DNA from: Neoechinorhynchus agilis
Lineage: Eukaryota > Acanthocephala
DNA length: 64,000 nucleotides
Assembly (NCBI GenBank): GCA_051530055.1
Contig: CM121341.1
Location: 14,136,001-14,200,000, forward strand
Reading direction: 5' to 3'
Shown here: piece by piece, positions 1-10,794 of the stretch
Layout: each line of letters begins with the position of its first letter
Position numbering within the stretch: position 1 is the stretch's first letter
The notes under the pieces: generated by a model
Seen by the model: the letters and a program-made list of their open reading frames with translations, nothing else
The model's database searches: none
What the model was told of the DNA's origin: nothing
Program-made: the position numbers and the translations under genes

Positions 1-3000
1 AACGGTTGCTGATCTTGTATACTTGAACTTACGGTAAATGCATAATCTAGGGAAGCGCTGTTAAGTTCGGAATCAAATATGGGTACATCTCGTCCTCCGA
101 ATCTCATCCTTACGCTATACCTTCCGGGTGTCATCGGAGTGAATGTAACATCCTGAATACCATTTGCCCGATCTTCAATACAAACATTTCTAAGTGGTTC
201 GCTCGTAATGACGTTCTTAACTTCAGCCCACAGACGTCCATTTCCGGCTTGCCTTGTATCAATAAGAATAGAAGAGCGTTCATTGATGGGAACCGAATGC
301 TTTAGGCCATTGATAACCTTGACTTTCGTTGGATCACCAGTCGATTCGGCCCTTATTGCAATGGGTGACTGCGGAATTGGGTTTCCGTTGAAGTTTACGT
401 ACACATTATATCGTCCGGGAAGATCTGGAGTGTAATTGATTCGCGTGTGGTAATCACCTAACCGACTTACGTCCGTATCGATGAGAGTACCACCTGTTCC
501 TTTTATTCGCACGTCTATTCCATCACTTGGATACCCGGCAGCGTCAGTATGAACATCGAAGTGCGTCGGAATCGAAGCGAGGACACCTGATGAAGATACA
601 CCGGGACCGCTTACCTTAACCTTAGTTGGATCATACTTTTTATGAACCATACAATCAAATGGGCTATTAGGCACTTCTTCACTCGACCAACGAACATCAA
701 ACCGATGCATGCCCTCGGATAAAGGAGTAAATTCCGCTTTATAACCGGTTGGGTGATTAAATCCGGGTCTAAGTGGGAGGGGACTCGTTATCAAGGACTT
801 CTTACGCGTTCTACTGTCCACCACGGTAATCACTGGTGTTCCAGGTCCAGCACCATCAGACCCATCAACTATTATAGTCTGAGGAACGCTAACTCGCATA
901 GGTTCATCTGGAAACTTTACTTTTACTTTACTAGCATCCACGGGATCTACACACTCAATTGAGAAAGGGGAATTTGGAATGTGTTCTCCTGCGAATTTAA
1001 TACTTAAAGTATAAACTCCTGATTTTGTGGGAGTGTAAGCCATGACGCATCGATCATCTACATGTTCGACACAATAAAGACCGGCTTCGCTAGGTCCTTC
1101 GATGAGCATATTTAGACCACCTTCACCTGTTTCAATGGTCTCCACCGTAAAATTAGTCGTTTTATTCGTCTCGGCTCGAATTAATCCATCTCCGTAGGCA
1201 CGAGCAGAAGATGGTTTGCTCTGAGTGGCGGACGACATTATTGGAACATTAAAGGGATTTCCAAATACACCACAAGAGTTATCATCAATCAAACGAATAT
1301 CAACGCGAACCAAAGAACAAGACGGATGTGTCGGAACTCTATACTTCACGTCATGAACAAAACTTGAAGATCGATTTGTGACTTCGGACGGAATTGACAC
1401 TATTTCACGTCCGGATTCATCTAGTCCAACAATTTCGACGTGGATTTTTGTGCTAGGAAAATTGCACTGACTTGTGTCCACGCTGAAATGCGCCGGCGTA
1501 CCTGGCCGGATTCCACTGTGCTCGTCAATTCCCGGTCCGAACGCACTCGCCAAAGCCGGAATGGGTTTTACGGTTGGGCAAAATGGCGAGCCAGGAATAT
1601 CAACACCATTGTACGTGATATTGATGTAGTAGGGCGACTGTGGAAGCGACGGCATCGATGGTCTGTAGGTTACAAGGCAGGTACCATCTTGATTGTCGAC
1701 GTATTCTATCGGAGTCTCCGAAGGACCTTCTATTGTTACCTTTAGTTGCCCATCTGGAGATGAGCCACGGGTATCAACAGTAAATTTGGCCGTTGTGTTT
1801 ACTATTGCTTCATGAAGGCCTGTCCCATACGCTCGTGGTGCCTCGATTTTCTGAACCGAAGATTTTCTGGATTCAGTTTGTGCAATAACTGGACTGCATA
1901 AGGGGATATTATGAGCCATCGGCTGGACTAAATAGGGTCCTGGACCAGACGCGTTAAATGATATACTAGCTGTATCCGGACCGACCATATCAATTGAAAC
2001 TGGAGAATCATTTCCATGCGGTTGACTGACTTTTGCACTAATCGCACTGGGCTCCAATCCAGCACTTCTTATTCCGTGGATTAAAACCTCCTTTCGGTTA
2101 CTAGACGAAAGATTGTCCTGGCATTCCGTCTGAATCTGACTCAAGTCCGGTTGTGCATAAATAGGCATTGGACTTTGTGGGACCTCTTCACCCGCGTATA
2201 CAACACTAGCCAAATGCGGACCTGCTGATGTCGGCCTAAAGCCAACAAAGTACTGTCCTGGTTCGAGTTTGATATCTGCTTGAACTTCACCCATTGGACG
2301 TAAATGGTCGCTTATATTAAGAGGAACATCGTCGTGGTTTGGATCGGTAACGGCAACAGCAACGTCCCCTGGTCCAGCATCACGACAGTCGACAACGAAG
2401 AATGTTTCCTTGTTTACTTGAACACCATCTTCAAGTCCAGGTCCATACACCTTTACTCTCTGGGGGTCACATGATTCTCGTACTTGGACCTTGAAAGGTG
2501 AACCGTCAACTCCAATTTGACCGTAACTCACGGTCACGGAATGAGACGAAGCAGCCAGCGGTACATACTTGCAAGTGTACGTCCCATTCTTGTTGTCAAT
2601 TACAATGACATCAACCATTTGATATTCGCCATCAATACAAGATACTTTAAGATTCCCTGGTCCTGCGAGGTGAGTATCTACGGTGAACTCACTTGTTTTC
2701 CCCACAATCTGTGTCTGATTTGAATCTACACCTGGTCCATATACTCGAACTTTTATAGGTTCAAAACTCTCTCCGTATTGGGGAGCAGGATCAATCCACG
2801 CCATGTATGGAGAACTTGGTATGTCTTCGTCATTAGTACAAATATGAACCGCGTATTCACCTTGAGCGGTTGGCCAATATCTGACTTTTGCTGATCCGTC
2901 ACCATTGTCGCTACATTCTATTCGTGTTTCCGAAGGTCCTTCGATGGAGAATCCAAGTGTTCCGGTTTCGTCGTTTGTCTCAACCATGAAATCCGCCGGT

Positions 3001-4892
3001 TGGCCCACAACACCTCCTTCCAACCCTGGTCCATAAGCACGAATCTTACTTTCCTTAAAAGGCGCAACCGTGACTTTAAAGGGACTTTGAGGAATAGGAT
3101 GTCCATCGTATAAAATGCTAACTTCATGTGGACCAGGTTTTTGTGGCACAAAAGCGCATTCAAAACTTTGTTGACTTGATTTTTGAGCTCTACAAGGCAC
3201 CTCAAACAAATCAGGACCTTTTACAGAAACCTTAAGAGGATCTGATCCTGCAGACGATCTTCCGGATGTCAATTGAGGTGTAACGACAACAAAATCAGCC
3301 ACGTCTCCTGTCCGTATTCCTTGAGGTTGAATTCCTCTTCCGTAAGCCCGGCACTGTTGAGCCAAAAATGAATCTGAGATCGCTGTAACAGCGTAAGGTG
3401 ATTGAGGAACGCGAAGGATCTCAACGGTGTATATTCCCGCGTTTTTAGGCGTATACTCATACCGAACTTTTTGGGCTGACACTTGAAGAGCTTTCAGTGG
3501 TAAAGACTGTCCTGACGGATCGTACACGGTAGCCTCATTTGGACTTAATCTTCCTGTGTTTGTCTCAACTTCAAACCACGTAGACTTTTTCACCGGTAGA
3601 GGAGTTGTTCCGATTCCTGGACCAGTTGCAGTTTTAATTATCCCCGTTTGTTGTCCATTCGATAGAAATAAGTCAGCTTCTCCAGTAACCAATGTAGAAA
3701 ATGGGGAACCTGGGACTTCCTGTTGACCATGTTTAACTATAATCTTGTGAGGGCCTTCCATCATAGGTGTGTAGACGCAATCAAATAAATCCCGGCTTCT
3801 TCTTTTGATATCGCAGTGTTCCTCGTGACCATGCGGATTAATCACTTTAACAGTAACTGGAAATCCTAGTCCAGTTTTGCTTATATCGACATGAAAGTTA
3901 GCTGGCTCATTCACCCGGTTTCCGTCCGGATCTACACCGTCGCCAAAACATCTAGCCGGTCCTTGTGAAGCTGATAATTGTTGTGCGTCGATTGGAGATT
4001 GCGCCAGGGCTGATCTCGGTCTTAAGGGTGCTCCTGGTTTTAGTTTAGCCGTAGGGAATTGTGAGAGATAGGTCATCATGGATCGGTCGTCGACATTTGG
4101 ATCCACCATTTCTTCTGGTTTGATCAGTTGAGGAACACTTAACCATTCCTCAGCAAGGTCCATGGCGCTTTTCGCATTTTGAAGAGGCCTACGAGGATCT
4201 TGTGTTTCCCAGTCAGGATAAAGTCCAGGAGCGCAGGCGTCTACGAGCGCTCCAATGGCTTTTCCGTCATTCCAATCAGTAGTAAAGTTATTCACTGGAA
4301 GATTAGGAGGCACCATGTTTTTGACCCAATTCATCAGCTTCTGCTTAGGTGTTGGATCTTTGCCTGGAATGTCATCATCAACCGGAATGTATTCCCATGT
4401 TGACAGTTGGATGCTGTAATGAAGAATCAGTGTCCATATGAGACCTAAAATGAGTTTTAATCGTCCGTCGACGATATGACTGGCGTCGATGTTGACCAGC
4501 TTGATTCGTTCGACGTTTTCTAGGAAATCTAAAGCCACAGAAACGTTTTCAAGTTTCTGACTGCGAAATGAAGGTCTTCGGTTGTGTCGAGGGAGCTTCC
4601 GCTGTGATAGTACTTCAATAAGCGCGATAAGAGCTAATCCGTCCGATAGATCGAATTGGAGGTCAGTGACTGGTCTGTTAATGAGTTTTAGGTGTTCATT
4701 GGCCCACCGTGTGAATGTATTCTGTTGAATACGTTTCCAAGGAGCATCATCGCCTAGCTCCCGCTGCATTTCATCGGCGTACTCTTCTTCTGTCCGGTCG
4801 AATTCGGGAATTTCATCTTCCATTGGTGAGAGGGGAGGGCTTTTTTGAGGAGAGGGGCTCGATGATCCATTATAATCTGCAGTCGTTGTCAT
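1..4892 (-). CDS. FLN: Filamin, N-terminal part (two CH domains plus about 14 Ig-like filamin repeats)
   Basis: The minus-strand frame opens at ATG 4892-4890 and stays open to the window edge, giving about 1630 residues with the C terminus missing. Filamins cross-link F-actin and anchor membrane proteins and signalling partners to the cortex. After an acidic Ser/Pro leader of about 50 residues come two calponin-homology domains (roughly 50-160 and 175-280), the type 1/type 2 actin-binding pair. Then follow repeats of about 95 residues, each with the motifs 'AYGPGL', 'F.V.T...G.G.L.V.I.GPS' and 'Y.P...G.Y...I.Y.G..IP.SPF'. No hinge is obvious. The absence of introns over 4.9 kb is unusual for an animal filamin. 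A GTAAGT near position 32 could be the first donor, so the last dozen residues are uncertain. A pyrimidine-rich 3' splice-like site (AG at 4904-4905) lies 11 nt upstream of the ATG. Confidence 0.95.
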   Translation of the reverse strand, partial: MTTTADYNGSSSPSPQKSPPLSPMEDEIPEFDRTEEEYADEMQRELGDDAPWKRIQQNTFTRWANEHLKLINRPVTDLQFDLSDGLALIALIEVLSQRKLPRHNRRPSFRSQKLENVSVALDFLENVERIKLVNIDASHIVDGRLKLILGLIWTLILHYSIQLSTWEYIPVDDDIPGKDPTPKQKLMNWVKNMVPPNLPVNNFTTDWNDGKAIGALVDACAPGLYPDWETQDPRRPLQNAKSAMDLAEEWLSVPQLIKPEEMVDPNVDDRSMMTYLSQFPTAKLKPGAPLRPRSALAQSPIDAQQLSASQGPARCFGDGVDPDGNRVNEPANFHVDISKTGLGFPVTVKVINPHGHEEHCDIKRRSRDLFDCVYTPMMEGPHKIIVKHGQQEVPGSPFSTLVTGEADLFLSNGQQTGIIKTATGPGIGTTPLPVKKSTWFEVETNTGRLSPNEATVYDPSGQSLPLKALQVSAQKVRYEYTPKNAGIYTVEILRVPQSPYAVTAISDSFLAQQCRAYGRGIQPQGIRTGDVADFVVVTPQLTSGRSSAGSDPLKVSVKGPDLFEVPCRAQKSSQQSFECAFVPQKPGPHEVSILYDGHPIPQSPFKVTVAPFKESKIRAYGPGLEGGVVGQPADFMVETNDETGTLGFSIEGPSETRIECSDNGDGSAKVRYWPTAQGEYAVHICTNDEDIPSSPYMAWIDPAPQYGESFEPIKVRVYGPGVDSNQTQIVGKTSEFTVDTHLAGPGNLKVSCIDGEYQMVDVIVIDNKNGTYTCKYVPLAASSHSVTVSYGQIGVDGSPFKVQVRESCDPQRVKVYGPGLEDGVQVNKETFFVVDCRDAGPGDVAVAVTDPNHDDVPLNISDHLRPMGEVQADIKLEPGQYFVGFRPTSAGPHLASVVYAGEEVPQSPMPIYAQPDLSQIQTECQDNLSSSNRKEVLIHGIRSAGLEPSAISAKVSQPHGNDSPVSIDMVGPDTASISFNASGPGPYLVQPMAHNIPLCSPVIAQTESRKSSVQKIEAPRAYGTGLHEAIVNTTAKFTVDTRGSSPDGQLKVTIEGPSETPIEYVDNQDGTCLVTYRPSMPSLPQSPYYINITYNGVDIPGSPFCPTVKPIPALASAFGPGIDEHSGIRPGTPAHFSVDTSQCNFPSTKIHVEIVGLDESGREIVSIPSEVTNRSSSFVHDVKYRVPTHPSCSLVRVDIRLIDDNSCGVFGNPFNVPIMSSATQSKPSSARAYGDGLIRAETNKTTNFTVETIETGEGGLNMLIEGPSEAGLYCVEHVDDRCVMAYTPTKSGVYTLSIKFAGEHIPNSPFSIECVDPVDASKVKVKFPDEPMRVSVPQTIIVDGSDGAGPGTPVITVVDSRTRKKSLITSPLPLRPGFNHPTGYKAEFTPLSEGMHRFDVRWSSEEVPNSPFDCMVHKKYDPTKVKVSGPGVSSSGVLASIPTHFDVHTDAAGYPSDGIDVRIKGTGGTLIDTDVSRLGDYHTRINYTPDLPGRYNVYVNFNGNPIPQSPIAIRAESTGDPTKVKVINGLKHSVPINERSSILIDTRQAGNGRLWAEVKNVITSEPLRNVCIEDRANGIQDVTFTPMTPGRYSVRMRFGGRDVPIFDSELNSASLDYAFTVSSSIQDQQP

Positions 4893-5848
4893 TGATCATA
4901 CGTCTTAAATTCGAAAAAGAAGAGGACAATGTTGAATGTCTACTTGGTGATAAAAGATTCGTGTTCGTACACGGGAAGAGGTGACCTCGACAAACGAGAA
5001 CTACCATAAAAAGACATCCCCAGTTAGACAATGCGGCGCTGGTACTTCATCGCTTGCACACACACCAAGAGCGAATGTGCTTCGGTGGTTCGGTACGATC
5101 GAATTATGCAACCAGAAAGCGATATGTGAACACAAGGATGAGAAACGAGACTAGACAACAACTAGAATGCCAAAACCCTCTAGATTTACAAAAGTTTTGA
5201 TCGGTGGTTCACTGAGTGAACGAACACATCCACCAACACGCACTGTTCACTCGTGCAAATGACGAACGAATGCCGTAGTGCCACCGTCGAAGGAGTTCGA
5301 TTGATTCATCGGACCTTTTGAAGGCAATGCTGTAGACACTCGTCGATATCGTGTTCCATTTAGAAATTTTAAAGTACAAATTAGGTCATCTGCGATCTCA
5401 AAGAGATTTTAGTAGGCAACGTTGAAGATCGACTCACACTAAGTATGTAGCGTGTTGAACCCAAACGCGGCCTCCTACGTGTCGACCCGGGTCAAGGAGT
5501 AAAGCTTTCGACGGGCGTGAAGTACCAAGCGAGGGACCCATTGGAATTTTCGCTTGCGGAAGCTTTGCTTATCTCGAAAAGGGTAAAAAGTGAGACTGAT
5601 AATCGAAGGAGGGGAATACCAACATACGAAGCGTTATGGTGCTTAACCAACGGGACGAATTGACTTCCTGAACCTTTGTAGATCGCGTGTTTCTTAGGAC
5701 CCCGAAGAAGGAGTAAAACTGTGAAATATCGGTCAAAAATAAACGGTTGTTTTCAACTGCTTAACTTGCTTAAATAAGGACAATCGAAAAGAACTTTAAT
5801 AAGTGAAAAGAAAAATTGAGGTATTTGAGTCCTAAGTCTATAAAAAAA
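4893..5848. other. Intergenic spacer upstream of filamin
   Basis: This spacer of about 950 bp separates the filamin start from a divergently oriented small gene. It must hold the filamin promoter, but I recognise no specific element beyond the 3' splice-like site TTTAAG at 4904. Short open frames here show no conserved motif. Confidence 0.4.
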
Positions 5849-6211
5849 ATGACTAAAAAGTTTGATAAAAACGGGCACCATATTTTTAGCAACAAAAATT
5901 TTTGTGCCTTTACTTCCAAAAGCGACAAAAGTGAATTTTACGAATGTAGAACAGAAATGAAGGATCACATATCCGGACTGTTGATGCATGACGGTACCGA
6001 GTGGAAGGACGTGCCTTTTAGCTATGTTATCGTCTTAGCATTTAAAGAAAAGTATTGTACGTGCGGAGAAGATAAGTGCCGTAGGTGCAGTTTAGTGCTG
6101 AAGGCGAATAGTCGTAGCACGCCCGTTCCCATTGGTACAATCATCTTGAATAACATAGAACGTTATTATGGATTTTGGGATTTGCGTCTTGAGCCTCAGT
6201 TAAATCAGTGA
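5849..6211 (+). CDS. Hypothetical 120-residue protein with a Cys cluster
   Basis: The frame starts at ATG 5849 and ends at TGA 6209-6211. The family is not recognised. The product is hydrophilic, lacks a signal peptide or membrane segment, and carries a tight cysteine group 'CTCGEDKCRRC' in the middle that could bind zinc. The C-terminal half ('PIGTIILNNIERYYGFWDLRLEP') looks like folded protein rather than chance translation. The reverse strand also has an open frame at the start, but that one lacks motifs. It may be a complete small gene or one exon of a larger gene. Confidence 0.4.
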   Translation: MTKKFDKNGHHIFSNKNFCAFTSKSDKSEFYECRTEMKDHISGLLMHDGTEWKDVPFSYVIVLAFKEKYCTCGEDKCRRCSLVLKANSRSTPVPIGTIILNNIERYYGFWDLRLEPQLNQ

Positions 6212-7253
6212 AAAAAATTGGCCCGGTAAAATCTTGGCATTATAATGAAACTTTCGACTCGTGTTCATTTGTATAGCTGAGATTGGCTCGATCTTTTGAC
6301 CTTTAGTCCTTCTATGTAATTTGCCGCCCGAGACAAAACTGACTTGACAAGCGAAAATAATTTATGATTTCGATCTAGATAAAGCCGCATACAACGAAAA
6401 AATAACTTCTTTATCTCGGGAAATCGCTACCATGTCGATCATTCAGGTCATTTGTGTGGCAGTTCAGTGGGAATTTCTCTTAATGGCACCATTTCGGCTT
6501 ATGCATTATGAATAATAATGTCTTAAGCCGAATTACTGTCCTTGACCCCGATCAAAAACTTAAATTTCGCATCCGTTTTTTAGCCTAAAAACAAAACTTA
6601 GTCAAGGAACATTCCAACGAAAGGCGATTCTCGAAATCGGTAATGGTGCTGAGCACTAGGTCAATCCATTTAGAAGAAATCTTGCTCCATTTTAATCTTA
6701 CATCAGAGGGGGAGCAGTTCGTCCAATAACTTATTTAAAATCTATCGATTCTCGAAGACTGTAAGTGTAGTCGAAAGGTAAGGAATACAGGACTCAATCG
6801 CGATTAGTGGCGTGCCACTACTTTTAGTCTCATATGCGCAAATTTTAAATCCTTATCAGTTTTCTTTTTATTGTCGAATTCGCTAGAACGATAAATGTTA
6901 CGCTTACTATTTTTCGATCCGGTTACACTAAAGGCTAAAAAACGTGTATGTCCAATGTCTGTATCACGTTTTTCATACTGTCGAGGTGGTTAAATTTTGT
7001 TATTTTAAGGGATAAAATGGCCTTGATATTTCAAATCGTTGTATTAAAGGTGTAAAATTAGGTAAAGTGATAAATTCCGAGTCTGTTACTGTTTTGGCTT
7101 TGATATTTTATAAATGATAAAAATCAAGACACATAATTGTAGAGCTTCGATACACTGTCATATTAACTAAAACGACGGAGAACGACTTTTCGCATTTAGT
7201 AAAGTGTTCATCTAGTAACTTTCTTGAGTCGTAGTTTAAAATGCTATTTTCAG
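6212..7253. other. Intergenic, nothing recognised
   Basis: About 1 kb of AT-rich sequence with stops in all frames. I see no repeat structure or RNA gene. It ends in a good 3' splice-like site (TATTTTCAG at 7245-7253) that introduces the next entry. Confidence 0.3.
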
Positions 7254-7402
7254 AGCCAGGCTATAGCATCAGCGAGCAATCGGATATCGCTGGTGCATCT
7301 TCTTCCCCTCCCAGCCATTCCCCTGCAGAAAATAAGCGCATGGATACAAGCACACTTTTATGTGTTTGCAGTCTGTGGCATAATCGGGGAAGATCTTATT
7401 AA
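7254..7402 (+). CDS. Possible terminal coding exon
   Basis: Directly after a canonical acceptor (TTTTCAG ending 7253) an open frame runs 49 codons to TAA 7400-7402. The product is Ser/Pro-rich, then 'STLLCVCSLWHNRGRSY'. The composition resembles a disordered tail of a regulatory protein. No upstream exon could be identified, and a second frame through the same stretch is open to 7538, so the assignment is tentative. Confidence 0.2.
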
Positions 7403-7639
7403 GAACAGTGACATTCTCGTGGCGGCGACAGTTTACCTTCTACGAATCGAAGACGCTGGTGTCTACTTGGGTTTTCTTTTAAATTCTGTCTTACAAAGCA
7501 CTATCCCTGCTTTTTTAGCCTCCAGAAATCCCAACTGATAATGTATAAAAGTACTGGATTATGGATCACAGAAACAAAAAAGAGGTGATGGTGGCGGTAT
7601 TCGTTTTTCAGAGGGAATATGAGTAAACTGGCGTGTGTG

Positions 7640-8067
7640 TCATATTTGAGGTGGAGGAGGGTTTAAAAAATGCGATTTCGTCTGAGGTTTCTTTGCGAGA
7701 CGTCGCGCTTTGGCGAGACCCTTGATCTTAACTTTGTGGCCACAAATGTCACATTCGACCAAATGAGTGGACGGCACTTTGCACGTAGACGAATAGTGTC
7801 GGTTTGCATCAACAAACATAATCCTGTGAAATTGAGACGGACACGAGATGGTCTAGAGGGTACATTCGTTTTTAGGTCTAATAACATCTACTTTTGTAAT
7901 CGATGATTTTTCAGATATTTCGATTGGAGCACACGAACACAATGGGCACTCAAGAGCAAATTACGGAGATGAGCCTTTTACGATAAAGTGTGCTTATGAT
8001 AATTTCAGTAGTTAATTTTTTGTGCATACCTCTTTGAAGTTTTCTTGGGCCATTTAGAGGTGTTCAT
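7640..8067 (-). CDS. Small three-exon gene, 92-residue basic Cys/His protein
   Basis: Three exons join in phase: 8067-8030 (ATG AAC ACC), 7948-7892 and 7823-7640 (TGA). Introns are 81 nt (GTATGC...TTGAG) and 68 nt (GTAGAT...TTTCACAG). The product begins 'MNTSKWPKKTSK', has cysteine/histidine pairs including 'HLVECDICGHKVKIKG', and ends in a basic stretch followed by 'LNPPPPQI'. 'CDIC' with the upstream Cys and His residues suggests a small zinc-binding or nucleic-acid-binding protein. I cannot name the family. Support comes from phase-compatible consensus introns of the size seen elsewhere in the window and from biased composition; no exon is long. Confidence 0.45.
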
Positions 8068-9074
8068 AAACCCAGCTTTAAATGATTGGTTGAAGTCCAG
8101 AATAATAAATAATTTGGATTTTTAAGCATTCCGACTAGTTAGCCTGTTAATCTCATTTAAACGGAATCATTTTTTTCGAATTGTGCCGAAAAGTGAGTAT
8201 CAAAAGAGAGTTATGTCTAAAACCATTTTTTGTGGATGGTCTTGGAACGATTAGCGTTTAGGTAAAAAATGCTCACGAACATTATCTCGTACAGAGTTCC
8301 ATAATTGTCCTAAAACGTGTCCGAATCTTAACTAATGTGCACATATGGAAAATCAGGGAACATCGTGGTTCAATCCGCAGTTCATAAGAATGCTCAACTT
8401 ATCAAAGACTTGAATATAATTAGCATATTCCCAGAATTCACTGTTACTGTGTTGGTTAAAGTTCTAACGAATAAAGAATCATGGGACGGAATACAAGAGC
8501 GAAATCTACCATAATTTGAAATCGTTCAGTACAAGAACATGCGGTGACTTAGTGTTATATTCTGTTCCAACAAGCAAACTGCAATGTAGCCGTTAGGTAA
8601 GCTTGTACGAAATATGAACAAAACATTTGTACTCAACACAAAGAATCGCTACCTAATTTAACAGAAACGAATACGGTTTGTAACCCTTTTTCTGACAATG
8701 TTTTGTTGTTCAAGTATAAAGCCTTCAAACATAATGCACAGATGCGTTCATTACATGTAATTTTTTTAATCTGAAAGGAAAGATGCTTTGCCAGCTATGG
8801 AATAAACGATTTAATAGTTCAAATAGTCGATACATGCAGCAATACGTGGCTTCGGGTGACTTGGAATATCCTCTTATCGATTTTATGGGATGGCGAATTC
8901 GGTCGGGGTAATTACTTTTCGTTAATGGTTCGATAAAGAATTAAACAATATTATGTATATCAACAGCGACATAATCTATGAAGAGTTAATAAGAAACGAG
9001 TTTCAAGAAAAGATCAGCATTTAAACCGTGTCCATAATTCTTCACGTTTATCGTTTCTTAGCTTGACCTAACAG
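8068..9074. other. Intergenic, nothing recognised
   Basis: AT-rich sequence without a convincing open frame, splice-linked exons or a repeat I can define. Confidence 0.3.
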
Positions 9075-9587
9075 AGATTTATTAAAACCTTTACGAAAAG
9101 TAATGAAAACAATGAATTTCTGTATCATTATACCACAGCTACAATGCTATATTTTACGTTTTCGATTTCAATTAAATGCACGTTAAGGTATTAAACATGT
9201 CATATCTGGCCAAAAGCTTATCCTGCATTTAATCTAAATAGCGAGATTTTGTTGATCTAAGTCACAAGTTGCCTAAAAAGACGAATTTCAAATACGAATC
9301 TAGCGTTGTTGCACAAAAAGATTTTCGCGGAGGTATTTAATCCTTTAAGAAAGGTAACGAAAAGAATAGATTTCTGCATATTTCCAACAGCTACGAGGCT
9401 ATATTTTAAGTTTTAGATTTCAATTAAATGCACGTTAAGGTCTTAAACGCGTAATATCTGACCAAACGCACATCCTGCTTTTAATTTAAAGAACGAAATT
9501 TTGCTGGTCGAAGTAACGAGTTGCCTAAAAAACGTATTTCGAATACGAATTTGGCGTCGTTGCACAAAAAAATTCGCGGAGGTATTA
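9075..9587. repeat. Diverged tandem duplication, unit about 250 bp
   Basis: Two adjacent copies (about 9075-9330 and 9331-9587) share blocks such as 'ATTAAATGCACGTTAAGGT' (9171 and 9423), 'GTTGCCTAAAAA' and 'GCACAAAAA..TTCGCGGAGGTATT'. The copies differ by substitutions and small indels. There is no coding capacity. It is probably an old local duplication or a satellite remnant. Confidence 0.75.
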
Positions 9588-10039
9588 AAATCGATTCCAA
9601 AAAGTATTCATATAGTAACATACTAATAGTCCGAACTTTACATTATTGCAGCTCTTGAACGCCGGATTCAGCGCTACTCGAAAAGTATAGAGAAATGAGA
9701 ATTGCGCGTTGAATGTCACCATAGTGCCACAATTGTTTTACCATAAGATGTAGTTACCATCCTCACGCGTTACTCATTTATATCTTTGAAAAATTATAAA
9801 ATGGTACGCAGTACTGATTGGCAGATTAAATGTTATTGAGTGATGTGCTTGACTTCGTGTGAAATTGCCTTGCATTATAGAAAATATTTCTTTATGGCGA
9901 ATTACTTTTATCGTGGGAATAGATGGATACCATCAAATAACGCTTTATATTTTTTCGTTAGGAGCCTTTAGCGACTTAGCCTGGATTAGCTTTGATTAAC
10001 TTACAGTATGATCTTCCAATATTTCGAAACTCCTTTCGT

Positions 10040-10390
10040 TGCATATTATTCATCTTTCGCAATATTGTCCTCGATACCCATTACAGCCACATAGAAATTA
10101 ATATTATTAAATTTTCGGCCATCAGCTGGGGTAATCCTCAGAATTTAAATAGATACAAACACATGCACGTACTCGTTAATTTATGTATATAATTGTCGAT
10201 TGATGTTGATTTATAAATTTTTTTATTAGAAGGTGTAAAGGATCGTTGTGATCCCTTCATTCCTTTTATTGATTGAAGGTGAATGTTTTTTATAAGAATA
10301 GCTTCGAGGATTCCGAGTTCTTCGCAAGTCCTCGCCCTTGCTAATACTTGCGTATTGTAGATTATTTCTTGTTTCAATATTCTTTTTTAT
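10040..10390 (-). mobile_element. Penelope-like element fragment (C-terminal and terminal repeat)
   Basis: Read on the minus strand from 10390, this matches 14621-14900 on the plus strand almost base for base: 'GAAACAAGAAAT', 'ATTAGCAAGGGC', 'GGATCACAACGATCC'. The encoded tail 'ARTCEELGILEAILIKN' fits the end of a Penelope-like protein beyond its GIY-YIG nuclease. The segment 10060-10110 repeats a terminal sequence found again at 15490-15535. It is a truncated copy. Confidence 0.6.
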
Positions 10391-10794
10391 GTTTCTCCTC
10401 GAAATGGGTTCTTATTGTTCCTCAGGGTGTTGGTCAGTCTCTCTCTTTTAATGTTAAGGTAGTATTGTATTGTATGCAACGGTACTTTCCACGTTGCACC
10501 GTAGGTATAAGCCCGTCAGATAGAAATAGACTCCGCAAGGGATCTAAAATACACGACAGCAATCCTGTTATGTGGGCAATTCGATTCTCTTAAAATCAGG
10601 TCATCGTATGTACGACAGTTCCCTTTGCCTTTACGATACAATGTCGTTGGCTTCCAGAAAAGGAACTGTTGCACGACCTGTGGGCAAGATGCCTCGGACC
10701 GAATTATATTGCCCGTGAACTGCAGTCGTCTGCGGCGCAAATATTCACTGGCGGTTGGACTCCGGCTCTCTTATACAGTGCTTTGTTGGTCACT

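Noticed and set aside
7224-7538. 104-codon plus-strand frame overlapping the possible exon at 7254
   Set aside because: No ATG, and the alternative frame after the acceptor has more protein-like composition. Neither is certain.
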